This document shows positions 8,951-19,978 of a stretch of 31,033 nt of DNA, in pieces. Location: assembly GCA_001724265.1 (NCBI GenBank), contig MEDY01000381.1:1-31033 (forward strand), given 5' to 3'. The notes below the pieces were generated by a model. It worked only from the letters and a program-made list of their open reading frames with translations, was not told the origin of the DNA and did no database searches. Position 1 is the first letter of the stretch; each line of letters starts with the position of its first letter. Source of the stretch: Rhizaria sp. SCN 62-66. Lineage: Eukaryota > Rhizaria, unplaced. Both the position numbers and the translations under genes were made by a program.

Positions 8951-11339
8951 TCACTCGGACTTCCTGCCCTTCGCAGCCTTGAGTCCAGCATTTCCAGCGG
9001 CACCAACAGCCGTACTCGCACCCGCGTCGGCGGCGGCGCGCGGCCCCCGGCCCCTGCCCTCGCCTTGCTGGCCGCAGAGCCCCGCGGCCCATTCGCGCGT
9101 CCGCTGCCACGCCAAAGCACCGACGAACTTGCACACGTTCCACAGCCCGTGGCAGCTGCTCTTCGCCTTCAGGTCCGCCACGGTCTTGCCCCGTAGCGGG
9201 TCCACGGGCGCCTTGTCCGGCTTGTCCGCGTACAGGTCCAGCGGGCCCCCTGCGGCGAAGCCCGTGGCCGAGCCGCGCTGCGCCGTGACCTTGGCCAGCA
9301 ACTTGCGGTCCGCGGCGGCCGCGGCGGCGCGCACGCGGGCCAGCTCAGCCGCCGCCGTCGCGGCCTGCTTGCCCGCCTTGGCGCGCGCCGCAGCGTCCAC
9401 CCCGCGCTCCGCCGCGCCCTGCAGCAGCGACACGGCGAGCTTGAGGTCCGCCTCGGCCTCCTCGAAGCGCGACAGCGCCGCCAGCGCGACGCCGCGGAGC
9501 GCGCGGGCCTTGCCGTTGCCCGTGTCGCCCAGGTTGTCGATGGCGTCGGAGCACAGCGCGGCCACGGTCGCGTGGGCGCCCATCTTGGCGTTCACGACAG
9601 CCTGCGGTGACGAAACAATCACAACAAAGAAGCAGCATGGGAAAAAAATATGCAAAAATGAGATATTGTGCAATTATAAACCACAGCATTTTGAAAGAAA
9701 AAAATGTAGTGTGCAAAGTACAAGACTTAAATCCGTGTAATTCCAGTAAATATATCGTATTTCATTCAGACTTGTGATTTCTATAGGGCGGCAATCAGGG
9801 TTTGCACGTGAGAGCACGGACCTGGTTGACGAGGAAGAGTGAGGCGAGGCGCTTGTGCTCTGCGGGATGGCGCGCGCGCAAGTCCTGGTTCTCGAGTACG
9901 GTGAGCGCGCGCTGGTACTGGCGCAGTGCGGCCTGGAACTTGCCTTGCTGGAAGAGCGTCTGCCCGACCGCGCGGCGCGACTCGGCCCAAGTGAGCCGGC
10001 CGCGCGGGTCCAGCTCGTGCGCGTTGGGCTCCTTCTCGCAGCGGCCCACGGTCACAGCGAACTCGAGCGGCGCCGCGGGCGGCACCTCCTCGGGCTTCTT
10101 GGTCGCGGGGAAGCCGTAAGAGGGCGAGCAGCGGATCAGGGCCGAGTCCCCGACGTGGAGGGCTGACAACGCAACCTCGAGCCCGCGCGCGGACTGGGCG
10201 TGGCCGAGCATGATGTCCACCTCGTCCGCGCCCGAAGACACGAACTCGGTCGCGGCGTCGGCGGACAAGGGCGGCGGGGCCAGGGTGTCGGCCGAAGTGT
10301 AGGGCGGGTAGTAGCGCGCAGTGAGGGAAAAGCCCACGCGCGACAGAGGCTCGACGCGCTGGCGGGGCTCCGGTGCCGCACCCGCACTCGCGCTCGCAGT
10401 ATTGTTGTCATCACTGCCGTTGTTGTTGTTGTTGTCACTAGTGAGGAGGAGAATGACGTGATTGTCGGGTGTCACCGCAGTCCACAGGGGCCCGCCCGCG
10501 ACGCACTGCGTCGGGTCCTCGGCGCGCGGGGTGACGTACTGCGCGAACGGGGGGTACTTGTCGCTCACGACGCGCTTAGGCGGCTTGACTTTCTTCTCCT
10601 TCTTGGCGCTAGCATCGCCGTCGTTGCCATCGGCGTCAGCGTCAGCGTCGGAGTCGGAAGAGCTGGAGTCGGCGCCCGAAATGGGGGCGGCGCCGCGCAT
10701 CTTGTCCACCACGCCCTTCATCTGCTCGGCCGCGCCCTCCATCAGCGAGCGGATCGTGGCCCGCGCCTCGGCGGCGCGCGCGGCCTTGGCCTTCTCGAAC
10801 TCGGCGCGCCGCAGCAGCCGCGCGGCCTCTTCGTCCGACACGGCAGAGTCTGCGCCCACCGCGGCCACAGGCGCAGGTGCAGTCGCAGAGGCCGGGTCTG
10901 TCGCGTCGTTCGCGGTCGACTCGGAGTTGTTAGCGGCGGCAGCGGTGGCGACGAGGGAGTCGGTGTCCATGTCAAGAATGGCGTCGCTGTAGTCGCCAGC
11001 AGCAGCAGCAGTAGAAGTGGAATCGTCAGTGGTTGCCGCATCAGCATTGGCGGCATCAGCGTCGGAAAGGACGATGAACGGCTTCTCTGTCTCAATCTTG
11101 GAACCGGCCTTATCCTCAGCCTCAGCCTCAGCCTCAGCAGCCTCAGCCTCGGCTCCAACGGGATCAGCAGCAGCGGCAGCAGTAGCGCCGGCGCTGACCA
11201 CGACAGTGGCGGTGCCTGGCGCGTCCGTGTCCACCTCAAGAACGCTCTCGCCAGCGTCGATGTTTGAGTCACAGTCGTCGTAGTCGGCGTCGATGGGGGC
11301 CGGGGACGGCGGCGACGCCGCGCGCGGGGGCGACGACAT
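8951..11339 (-). CDS. TPR-containing FKBP-like immunophilin
   Basis: A likely co-chaperone of the FKBP-TPR type. Exons read 11339-9822 and 9601-8951, 722 residues, with one phase-0 intron (donor GTCCGT, acceptor CAG); start is the first ATG in frame. The N-terminal third is acidic and Ala/Thr-rich. At about 334-430 an FKBP-like fold is suggested by LxVGDSALIRCSPSYGFP, the counterpart of the GExxxxxIxPxYxYG segment, but most catalytic aromatic residues are absent, so isomerase activity is doubtful. Three TPRs follow at about 447-590: TWAESRRAVGQTLFQQGKF, then a helix pair spliced exactly across the intron (LVNQ/AVVNAKMG), then GKARALRGVALAALSRFEEA. The Hsp90 clamp is partly kept: Lys/Arg in TPR3 and Asn in TPR2 are present, but the TPR1 Asn is Gln. 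Ends in TGA. The TPR and FKBP assignments are good; the client is unknown. Confidence 0.82.
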
Positions 11340-11841
11340 GCCGAGGGACTGCGGGGGTAGCGGTGCGGAAGCAGTGGCAGGGCGAGTCAAGGGGAGTGAG
11401 ACGAACGGGAAATGAAGAGCGGGGGACGCAGAGCACGTGTGAGGAGTGTCTCGAAGAAAAATCGGCGTGGCGTGCAGAAGCGATAGATCGGCTTTACGAA
11501 GAAAGAAAATTTGGAATAATAGCCAAAAATTAATATAAATGTCGGTCTTTTATGAATTAAGTGCATCTCACGATCGCTTTATAGGCATTTCATACTTTTT
11601 AGTTCCAGGCTCCAGCCCGCTCCAGCAGCACCACAAACGCTTTGCAGCGTCAGCATGCAGCGTCAGCATCAACTCTTTGGGCGCGTCTATCGCCTGCCCG
11701 TCGGGGGCTGTGAACAAAAATTCAACAGTAAAGCACAGGTCACGTCTCAATAAACACTCCAGCATGTTTTTTTAAGTTCTGGCCCCTCATCTCAGTGCGT
11801 TAATCCGCCTTGGTATGACGGCGACATCAACTCGAAGGAGC
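11340..11841. other. Intergenic region with a small GC island
   Basis: This holds the promoter side of the TPR-FKBP gene and the 3' side of the minus-strand ankyrin gene. Within it, 11610-11710 is GC-richer than its flanks and contains a 13-base direct repeat. A minus-strand frame of 65 codons starts with ATG at 11765 and has fairly balanced amino acid composition, but I recognise no domain. Confidence 0.45.
11644..11669. repeat. Two tandem 13-base repeats
   Basis: The unit GCAGCGTCAGCAT occurs twice without interruption at 11644-11656 and 11657-11669, within the small intergenic GC island. Confidence 0.85.
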
Positions 11842-12411
11842 TCAGTTCGCCTCGTCATCGTCGTCGTCGCTCGAGTCGAGGTTGCCGATGTTGTTCTCCT
11901 CCTCATCGCCCTCGTCCGCGCCCTCCTCGACCGCGCGGCGCACCCACTCACGTTCCTCGGCCTCGAGCGCCGCCGCCGCCGCAGCCTCTGTCGCGATCAA
12001 CTCCTCGTCCTCGTTGATATCTTTGGCAGCAGCAGCTGTTGCAGCTGCCTTGGGGGGCGGAGGGGACAGGAAGCGAGGCGACCCGCGCGTGATGAGCAGG
12101 CGCGCGACGCGCCGAGCGACCTTGCCGCGGCGCAGCGCCCCGTCGCGCGGCAGGCGCCCGCGCTGGTCCCTCTGGTCGGCGCGCGCGCCCGCGTCGAGCA
12201 GCGCCTCGGCGAGCCGGGCGCGGCCCTTGTAGGCGGCCAGGTGCAGCGGCAGCGTTGGGTTCCCACCCTCGTCGTCGACCTCGCCCGTCGCAGAGGCGCC
12301 CGTGGAGAGCAGATTGAGCAAGGCCGCGGTCGGCACGGAGCGGAGAATCGCGGAGCGCAGGCGCGACTGCTGCTCGAAGGTCGGCTGGCCAAGCTGTGGT
12401 GGCGGGTCCAT
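11842..12411 (-). CDS. Short ankyrin-repeat protein with acidic tail
   Basis: A 189-residue single-exon protein. The first in-frame ATG is at 12411, followed by a Pro/Gln-rich start (MDPPPQLGQP). Residues about 50-110 carry roughly two ankyrin repeats: the hallmark LPLHLAAYKGRARLAEALLDAGA, then DQRDQRGRLPRDGALRRG, a degenerate second helix pair, and VARLLITRGS. The C-terminal third is a Glu/Ala-rich predicted helix and ends in an acidic Asp run (DSSDDDDDEAN). Such proteins act through protein-protein contacts; no partner can be inferred. The stop is TGA. It is divergent from the PDCD2 gene with only 182 bases between start codons, so the two probably share a promoter region. Confidence 0.8.
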   Translation of the reverse strand: MDPPPQLGQPTFEQQSRLRSAILRSVPTAALLNLLSTGASATGEVDDEGGNPTLPLHLAAYKGRARLAEALLDAGARADQRDQRGRLPRDGALRRGKVARRVARLLITRGSPRFLSPPPPKAAATAAAAKDINEDEELIATEAAAAAALEAEEREWVRRAVEEGADEGDEEENNIGNLDSSDDDDDEAN

Positions 12412-12593
12412 GGGGGGTCCTGTTTGGGTCACAGCGGGCGGAGTGAAAAGTGCCGGAATACAGCGCAGATGTGTTTGTAATGAGAAAATGAAAATTGAAA
12501 TATAGTTTAAGTTGAAAAAACTCTATTGCAGTACAATAACCCGCTCACTGACGGACGTATTCACACTTTCCATATTGGCTCCGGTAGTCAGCC
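12412..12593. promoter_or_regulatory. Short divergent promoter, ankyrin and PDCD2
   Basis: Only 182 bases lie between the opposed start codons. The middle is AT-rich (about 12470-12530). It must contain both 5' UTRs and both core promoters, which suggests a bidirectional promoter. Confidence 0.5.
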
Positions 12594-15404
12594 ATGTCCT
12601 TCACGACGGTGCAGCTGGCCGTGCCAGGCGACTACGCAGAGCTGTCCGCGCGAGCCCAATACCCCGACGTAGCGCGCCAGCTCAGGACTGCGGGTACAAC
12701 CATGCTCTACGTACCTTCCTCCGCGCTCTCCAGTGCACATGAGTCTATTTTCGAGGACGACATCTACAGTAGCAAGATCGGCGGCACGGCCATCTACCCC
12801 GCGCGCTTCGCAGACGTGCCGCGCCCGCAATGCGCGGCCTGCAACGCGCCGCTGCTGCTGCTCGCGCAGGTGTCCGCGCCCTTTGACGTCTTTACCGCGC
12901 TGCCCGCCGGCAACAAGCCCTCGCTCGCAGTGCTGCCTGCCGCCGCGGCCCGCGCTATGACCGCTGCCATGCAGTCGCAGTCTAGCTCGAGCTCCAGCTC
13001 GCTAACGCCTGCCGCGGTGGCCGCCGCGGGCGCACACAGGCTGACGCGCTGCCTCTACGTCTGGGGCTGCAACAGCGCCGCGTGCAGCGGCGTCGCGGGC
13101 TCCTGGTGTGCGCTCGTCGCGTCGTCGGGCGAATGCGACGGTGACGACCATGGCAGTGACGCCACGGAGCCCATCGCGGCGGCCGAGGTCGAGGCGCTCC
13201 GGGCGGAGGGCGTCGTCGCGGCCACGGCGGCGGACGTGGCGGCCGCGGCGGCGAGCTTTGCCTCTTGCGACAGCGACGTTTCATCCGACGACGATGACGA
13301 TGACGGGGACAACGGCCGTAAGAACAGCGACACTGCGGAGGCCAAGGCTGCCAAGGCGGCTGCAGCGACGGCGGCGGCGACCGCTGCTATTGCTGCCACG
13401 CTGCCCGAAATCACAAGCATCGCCGCCCTGACTGGCCATGGCAACAAGCCCTCGCACAGCAGCAACAACAACAGCAGCAACAGTAAGAGCAAGAGCTCTA
13501 GTGCCGCTGCAACTACTGCAGCGAAAGACATGTTTGCCGTCAACTGGTCTGACGATGACGATGAGGACGGCGCCAGCGGTGGTGCCGCTGTTGCTGCGAC
13601 GACCGCTGCGAAGCCTGCCGGTGGCCTTTTCGGCAGCTTTGGTGGAGCAGCCAACGTAAGCAACAGCAGCGCAAACAGCAGCGGTGGCGGTGGTGGGATG
13701 GCTTCGCTGGCGGCGCTGCTTGACGCGCGCGATGCCAAGGGGGACAAGAAGAGCAAGAAGGACAAGAAGGCGGCCGCCGCTGCTGCTGCACCTGCGACTG
13801 GCGGACTCAGTGGTGTCAATGATGGCGAGCAACTTGTCGCTGCGGCCGCTGCCGTCTACGCCCCCGTCGCGCAAAACACAACTGCAGCGCCGACGACGAA
13901 GACTGCTAAGACGGCGGTGAATGCGTTTGCTGTCGACATGAACTTTGGTGACAGCGACGACGGCGAAGACGCCTCAAACAAGAACGCCAAGCCCGCGCCC
14001 GCCGTGCCTGAGCCGGAGCCTGAGGCTGCTGCAAAGGCTGCGTCCAGCGATAGTCCCGAGGACGATAAGGAGGAAGAGGAGGAGGAGGAGGAGGACGAGG
14101 GCAATGTCACCGGCGTCGGCGCCACCGGCACCAGCACCAGCCCTGAGGCCGAGGCCGAGGCCGCCGCTATTGAGGCCGCCGCCGATGCCGCCGCGGAGGC
14201 TGCCGCGGCCGCCGGTGCACTACACCCGTCATCGAGCTCCCCCGAATCCAGCTCCAGCTCTGACGCCAGTGCAAACGTCACTGGCGCTGCTGTCGCCAAC
14301 GCCGGCGCTAAGAGTGGCGCTGGTGCTGACGCTGAGGCTGATGTCGCTGTCGCCGCCGCTGCCGCCTTCGCCGCCGCCTCAGCCTCCGCCGCCGCCGCCG
14401 CTGCCGCCGCCAGCGCCGCCGCCGCCGCCGCTGCGGGCGCGGGCGATACGGTCGTGCCGGTACTGCGGCCGTTTTTCCTCAACTGGCAGGACGAGCCCGC
14501 GCCCTCCGCGGCAGGCAAGCGGTTGAAGGCTGCCAAAAGCGGCGCCGGCGGCGCGAGCGCGGCCGACGCGCGCGCGAACGCGCTGCTGCAGCAGTTCCTC
14601 ACCCAGCACGGCCCTCTGCCCTCGGGCTCCAGCTCCGGCTCTGGCTCCGGCCCCAGCGTCAGCGCCAGCTCGAGCTCGAAGAAGAGCGCCAGTGCTGCTG
14701 CTGCTGCTGGTGGCGGCGAATGGGCCGGGGAGGCGTACGAGTCCTCCGCCGATAAGCCGCTGCGCCGCTTCATGGCGCGCACGCGGCTGTGCGCGACGCA
14801 GTGCATTCGGTACTGGCCGCTGCGGCCCGCGCAGGCGCTGTCGATGCACGCGCCGCTCCCGCCACCGCTCGCCTCGGCCAGCGGCAGCGGCGGCGGCGCC
14901 GTGGCGGCGCTGAGCGCGGGCGGACTGCTGTCCGCCGTGCTGGACGCGGTGCCCGCCGACCGGCGCTCGCGCGCTGCGAAGCTCGCCGCGGACGCGTACC
15001 GCGGGCTGGCCGGCGCGGCGGGCGCCGAGGAGAGCGACGAGGCGGCCGCCGCGGCTGCCAAGGGCAAGAAGGGCGCTGCTGCTGCTGCTGCCACCGGTCC
15101 TGGCGCTGGCGCTGCTGCGAAGAACAAGGGCAAGGGCAAGGGCGACTCTGCTGGCACTACCGCCGGAAGCGCTGCTGCTGCCGCGACGAGTGTGGCCGAG
15201 GCGGTGGCGGTGCCGTGCTGCGCGCACTGCGGCGGCGCGCTGCGGCTTGAGGCGCAGCTGATGCCTAACACACTCAACGAGCTCGCGCTGCCGCTGGGCG
15301 CGATGGAGTGGGGCGTGGTCGACGTCTACGCGTGCGCCGCCGTCTGCCGCAGGGGGGCCAAGCAGCTCGCGCTCGGCTTCTGCGTTGTGCACCCGGCTGT
15401 GTGA
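12594..15404 (+). CDS. PDCD2: PDCD2-family protein, expanded by low complexity
   Basis: A homologue of PDCD2/PDCD2L, which in other eukaryotes chaperones ribosomal protein uS5 during 40S assembly. One exon, 936 residues against about 350 in animals. The N-terminal half-domain shows KIGGTAIYP (about 63-71), CAACNAPLLLLAQVSAPFD (about 82-100) and, after an insert, LYVWGCNSAACS (about 155-166), the split zinc-binding pattern of the family. The C-terminal PDCD2_C domain starts near residue 720 (DKPLRRFMARTRLCATQCIRY) and resumes at about 874 with CCAHCGG, LEAQLMPNTLNEL and GVVDVYACAAVC. Between them lie more than 500 residues of Ala, Ser, acidic and Gly-rich sequence, including a long GCC-encoded poly-Ala (14380-14435) and a Glu run near 14075. 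Start is ATG 12594 after gccATGtcc; the stop is TGA. The family call is secure; whether it is PDCD2 or PDCD2L is not. Confidence 0.88.
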   Translation: MSFTTVQLAVPGDYAELSARAQYPDVARQLRTAGTTMLYVPSSALSSAHESIFEDDIYSSKIGGTAIYPARFADVPRPQCAACNAPLLLLAQVSAPFDVFTALPAGNKPSLAVLPAAAARAMTAAMQSQSSSSSSSLTPAAVAAAGAHRLTRCLYVWGCNSAACSGVAGSWCALVASSGECDGDDHGSDATEPIAAAEVEALRAEGVVAATAADVAAAAASFASCDSDVSSDDDDDDGDNGRKNSDTAEAKAAKAAAATAAATAAIAATLPEITSIAALTGHGNKPSHSSNNNSSNSKSKSSSAAATTAAKDMFAVNWSDDDDEDGASGGAAVAATTAAKPAGGLFGSFGGAANVSNSSANSSGGGGGMASLAALLDARDAKGDKKSKKDKKAAAAAAAPATGGLSGVNDGEQLVAAAAAVYAPVAQNTTAAPTTKTAKTAVNAFAVDMNFGDSDDGEDASNKNAKPAPAVPEPEPEAAAKAASSDSPEDDKEEEEEEEEDEGNVTGVGATGTSTSPEAEAEAAAIEAAADAAAEAAAAAGALHPSSSSPESSSSSDASANVTGAAVANAGAKSGAGADAEADVAVAAAAAFAAASASAAAAAAAASAAAAAAAGAGDTVVPVLRPFFLNWQDEPAPSAAGKRLKAAKSGAGGASAADARANALLQQFLTQHGPLPSGSSSGSGSGPSVSASSSSKKSASAAAAAGGGEWAGEAYESSADKPLRRFMARTRLCATQCIRYWPLRPAQALSMHAPLPPPLASASGSGGGAVAALSAGGLLSAVLDAVPADRRSRAAKLAADAYRGLAGAAGAEESDEAAAAAAKGKKGAAAAAATGPGAGAAAKNKGKGKGDSAGTTAGSAAAAATSVAEAVAVPCCAHCGGALRLEAQLMPNTLNELALPLGAMEWGVVDVYACAAVCRRGAKQLALGFCVVHPAV

Positions 15405-18400
15405 GGGAAAACAACTAGGAATCACCCTTTCATATTTCATGTAGAACGTACAGTATCTTGATAAACATTTGGCCAACAATACAACTTCTGTTCAGCTGGT
15501 ATGCAAGGCAAGTGTGGGTGCGGGTGTTATAAATGAAACGCATCGTGCGTGATTTGTGTCCATATGGAAGTAATTAAACTGTATTGTCTGCGTTGATGTA
15601 CGAATAACTTGGACACGCATCGCAGCCAAAGCCAAGGTGTGCGGAAAAATTAGAGACAGAGCAAACCGATTGCACAATGAGGAGAGAACAGAGCAAATGT
15701 GAAACCAAAGTACAAACAAGCACTTGTGATAACCAACACTCATCAGCAGGCAATGCCGTCAACGGCGGAGCAAAGCAAACGCATGCACTCCGTGAACAGA
15801 ATTACCGCTACTGTTGAGATTGTTTACTTGATAATCGTGACAGTTGTTTGTGATGCTATAATTATAAGAATGACAGACAAACGAAGCCGATGGTGAAAAT
15901 GAGAAAACAGCTGTGGTATAACCACGGCACGTCGTGCTGCTGTGTAAAAATACAATTTGTTAGAACACAAAACAAAATTGCGATAACCAACAAAGAAACA
16001 AAATGATACAGAAAACAAAATAATCGACACTGAAACACTGTGTGTAAGAAAACTAAGACGAAGTGAAAATGAAACTGTGAGCACGTAGTTATGAGTAAGA
16101 AGGGCCACAAAGAAAAAGACAAGAGAACAAACGGAGGGGATGCCAAACACGTGACAGCTTGAGTGTTCGTGCTGATTGAGCAAGCAAAGGAGCGTGGAAG
16201 GAAGGGGTGACTAAAAAAGGAGAACGAAGAGTAAGAGAATGGGGGGAATGTGTAGCTGTAACAGTCGCAGACCTAACTCGTGGTCGTTGTCACGACAACT
16301 CAACAGGTGTGTTGTTTTCTGTTACTGTGACTGTTACGTTGTTATTAGTCCAAGAAGAAGTGTGAAGGGAGTAAAAATGATTAATACCATATGAAACGAC
16401 CTGACAGAAGAAATAAAATAGAAGTGAACAAAACGGAATCTACTTGCGAAACAAATTAAGACTTAATAATACAACAGTAATAATGAAACCAGTAATACAA
16501 CAAATGCGCAAGAATGAACGTGACGCAAAACTGAGAAAAAGAAAAAGGATTGTGATGTGTGACGAAGAGAGATGATTGACGAAAACAAAATGGTGAGAAC
16601 TGCGCGTGTAACGCGGCGCGAGGCCACAAGCGAAACCACACATAATGCGAACAAGACTGACTGGCAACAGCGGTCGGAGATCGAGACAGAGTTGCGAAGG
16701 AAAAAAAAAATATAAGAAGAGCGGAACGAAACAGCAATTCGTATGGTCGTATGTCGCAATGTGATAACGGCGGTGGTGATGAAAGGATTTGATTGCTGTG
16801 AATCGAACGAGAAGTGTTATCGAAGTAGAAGCAACTGGGACTTTGAATGACAGGGACACTGATGGACGAGAACTGATTTTGTTATATTACAGCTGCCGTG
16901 AGTGCCTGAGTGCATGTGAACACATGAGCGGACGTAAGAGGTGATAAAAGCGCCTGGACTGCAACAGAGCGGGCGACACCAACCCGAACAGCAACACAGA
17001 TTCGACATAGGCACGGACACGCACGCAAAGAGCGGCGAGAGAACGCACAGTGAGAAGCCGGAAGAGAGGAGTGCTTAAACGCAGCGGTGGCTGTTTTGAA
17101 AGATAAAACGTGTGTGTGTTCTTTTTGGTTATGAGAGAAGAGTTTCCTCCATTAAGACAGAATGAGGTTGTTGCTCAAGCCGAGGCGACTATTGGCCGAA
17201 TAAGTGAACTGAAACTAGGTTAAACTTTGTTTGTGATTTTAATGTTTTGATTGATTGGTGATATTTTTGTGGTGTCAGCCTAAGGCAAAAATGCAAAAGA
17301 GAAGCAGGCAGTAAGTAGTTATTAACGTGTGTAAATACATTTCTGTGTCAACAGCAACGCATGGGCGGCAACAAAACACTCAACATGTGACAAATACAAT
17401 CTGCAATAACAGCAAAACAAAAGCAGCAGCGCCAGTTTGATAGCTGATGTTGTAGTTAGAGTAATGTGTAGCAGCGAACGTGAATGAGCGTAGCATGGGA
17501 GCTTCAATTGCGCTTCTTGTTTTTAAACGAAAACAGAGAGATTAAGAGCTGTAAAAAAGGGGAGGTAGTGTGAAGAAAACGAGCGATCTCGGAAGTTCGC
17601 ATGCTGAGCAGTGTAATCCGGTGGTAGTGGTAAAAGAAGGCGACTGAGAAGGACTGTGTGTGCCTGTGAGGCTGAGACTGTGCGTGATCGGAGTCACGCT
17701 GCAAGTGTGTTTAAAGGTCTTAGAACGCGTATGTGAAGTTATGTGTGTACACTTGACAGCAACACAGCGCCACAAACACTAGAACGCGGCACCAACAAAC
17801 GCAGCAGACGCGGCAGCAGTAGAAGCAGCAGCTCTGTTGAAACACAGAGAGTGCACAGGTCACTCAGATTAATCATGTCACTTGCTTCACCAGACAGCAA
17901 CAAGCTAGTGTAACAACAAACATACAAAATGTCGTGTGAAGTCACAAACAACAACAAAAAAGAATGACAGTGTGCAACGCTAGGACACAACAACCACATC
18001 TTTTCTCTTGAACTGAGTGGGAACACTATACAGTGAGTCGATATACAGTGAGTCGATATTGACGATACATGTGTTATGATGATAACGATGATGAATGTGC
18101 AGAAGAAACAAACGATGGAATAAAGCTAATAACAAATACATGATCAAAAAGAAAATTCATAATTACAACAAATAAATTTACAAGTACGAAGCGAAGTGAC
18201 AAGTCAAATCAAAGTCAAACAACCAAGCCAACATCAGATTGAGGGGTGAATGTGGAGAGGTGTAACGTAATGTAGTTTTAGTATCGTGTAGGACTAACTG
18301 CTCCACTATCGTCTAGTTGAGTTAGGATAAAGAAGGGAACACGTGTCAACTGTCTAACAAATTAGACTTAGCACATGAACAAGGCGCAAAAGACACGACG

Positions 18401-18583
18401 CAAAGTCTCGACGCGAGCGTGACCAATCACGTAATCGCAGAGGGAGAGCTACGACCGCAATGGTTTTGCAGAAGCCGCAAAAGCAACAGACAACAACATC
18501 GTTATATCATACGAGTTATATCATACGCATTTAGCTCTGAGTGATCAGTGTGCAAAGAGACGTGTCGCGCGCGTGTGTCGCCC
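15405..18583. other. 3.2-kb convergent gene-free region
   Basis: This lies between the stop codons of two converging genes. The plus strand is A/G-rich, so a minus-strand transcript would be U/C-rich. Minus-strand open frames encode hydrophobic Phe/Leu/Ser/Cys runs typical of T-rich noncoding DNA, with no domain. ATTAAA at 15573-15578 is a possible polyadenylation signal for the PDCD2 gene. The rest could be a long U-rich 3' UTR of the cold-shock gene or an unrecognised noncoding RNA. No tRNA or rRNA was recognised. Confidence 0.5.
18028..18057. repeat. Two tandem 15-base repeats
   Basis: The unit ATACAGTGAGTCGAT occurs twice head to tail at 18028-18042 and 18043-18057, within the gene-free region downstream of the cold-shock gene. 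Confidence 0.9.
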
Positions 18584-19698
18584 TTAGTCGTGCGCGGCGA
18601 TGCCGCCCGCAGCGCCCGCAGTGTGCGCAGTGGCCGCGGCGGCCACACCCACGGGGTACGAGGCGAGCTTGTTGTTGCAGCCGTTGCTGCTGGCGTTGTT
18701 GCCGTTGTTGTTGAGTCCGCCAAGCACTGACAGCTTCGCGGGCGACCCCGCGCAGCCGTTGCCCGCCGCAGCAGCGGCGCCGGCGGCAACGCTGGCGTTG
18801 GAGCTGGTGCCGGTGTGCGCGAGCGAGTAGGATGAGGTGAGCGGGGAGCCCGTGGCCGAGGCCGAGCACGACGTGCTGCAGGGGCCGGCCACGGTCGAGG
18901 CCGCGAGCGAGTCGGAGCGCGACGCGGCGACCTCGAGCGACAGCCCGCTGCCCCCGTGGCCGACGCCGGGGCCCGCGCCCGAGGCGGCGGAGAGGGAGCC
19001 CGAGCGCGTGCCCAGCGGCGGCAGCGCGCTCGCCGTGGCGGGGGCGCTGTCGGTGGCGCGGACGGGGAAGCCGTTGCCGTTGCCATTGCAGTTGTTGCTG
19101 ACGCTGTTGGACGGCGAAGGCGCTGTCGCGTGCATGGCCGGGCTGGAGCCGGAGCCGCGCGCGCGCGCGCCGTTGTCGAACAGCGCGGTCCCGTTGCCGG
19201 CGCCGCCGGTGATGACGCTGCTGCTGTTAGCGGTGAAGCCGAGCCCACCGAGCCCGAGGCCGAAGCCGGCGCCGACGCCGTCCGCGCCCGCCGAGAGCGC
19301 GAGCGTGCGGGGCGACACGGGGTGGCCGTGGCCGCCGTGGGGGCCGGCGGAGAGGTGCGCGGTGGAGGCGGCCGAGTTGGCCGAAAGCAGGTGGTAGTGG
19401 CTGGTGTCATGGACCGAGGTCGAGGCGGGGGAAGGCACGACTGAGACCGAGTGACCGTGGGCGGCGGCCAGGTCCAGCGCGGCCGCGGAGAAGCCCAGCG
19501 GGGGCAGCGCCTGCTGGTGCTGCTGCTGGTGCTGCTGCTGGTAGAGAGCGCTGCCGAACGAGTGCGAGTGCGTCATGCCGCTCCCGCTCCCGTTGCCGTT
19601 GCTGTTGTTGCTGTTGTTGCTGTTGTTGTTGTTGTTGCTGTTGTTATTGAGACTGTAACTTGCCTACGAGAGCGCAATGGTGTGCTGCTGGCCGGCCA

Positions 19699-19743
<45 letters not shown>

Positions 19744-19946
19744 AGTAGTTGGCTGCAACCACGGTCCCAGAGGCAGGGCCGGCGCTGCCGTTATTGCCAT
19801 TACCGTTGTTGTTGCTGGCGATGTGGCTGTGGCTGCTGATGGAGCTCAGTGCGGCCGCCAGCGCGGGGCTGTCGCCGATGCTGCTGCCGACGCCGCTGCC
19901 GCGGCTGCTGAGCCCGGCAGACTGGCCCTGCTGCTGTTGTTGCTGT

Positions 19947-19978
<32 letters not shown>

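Noticed and set aside
10200-11267. Plus-strand frame of 355 codons opposite the TPR-FKBP gene
   Set aside because: Composition-driven Arg/Gly/Val frame without any domain; TPRs and splice sites support the minus strand.
13856-15277. Minus-strand frame of 473 codons opposite PDCD2
   Set aside because: Its Ala/Ser/Pro composition mirrors the antisense of the Ala/Ser-rich PDCD2 insert, and PDCD2 domains are clear on the plus strand.
15824-16183. Hydrophobic minus-strand frames resembling membrane proteins
   Set aside because: They arise from T-rich DNA, overlap each other in several frames and lack conserved motifs.
15405-18583. tRNA or suppressor tRNA with a CUA anticodon
   Set aside because: I looked here and in the other gaps for A-box and B-box patterns and a foldable cloverleaf and recognised none; a covariance search would be needed.
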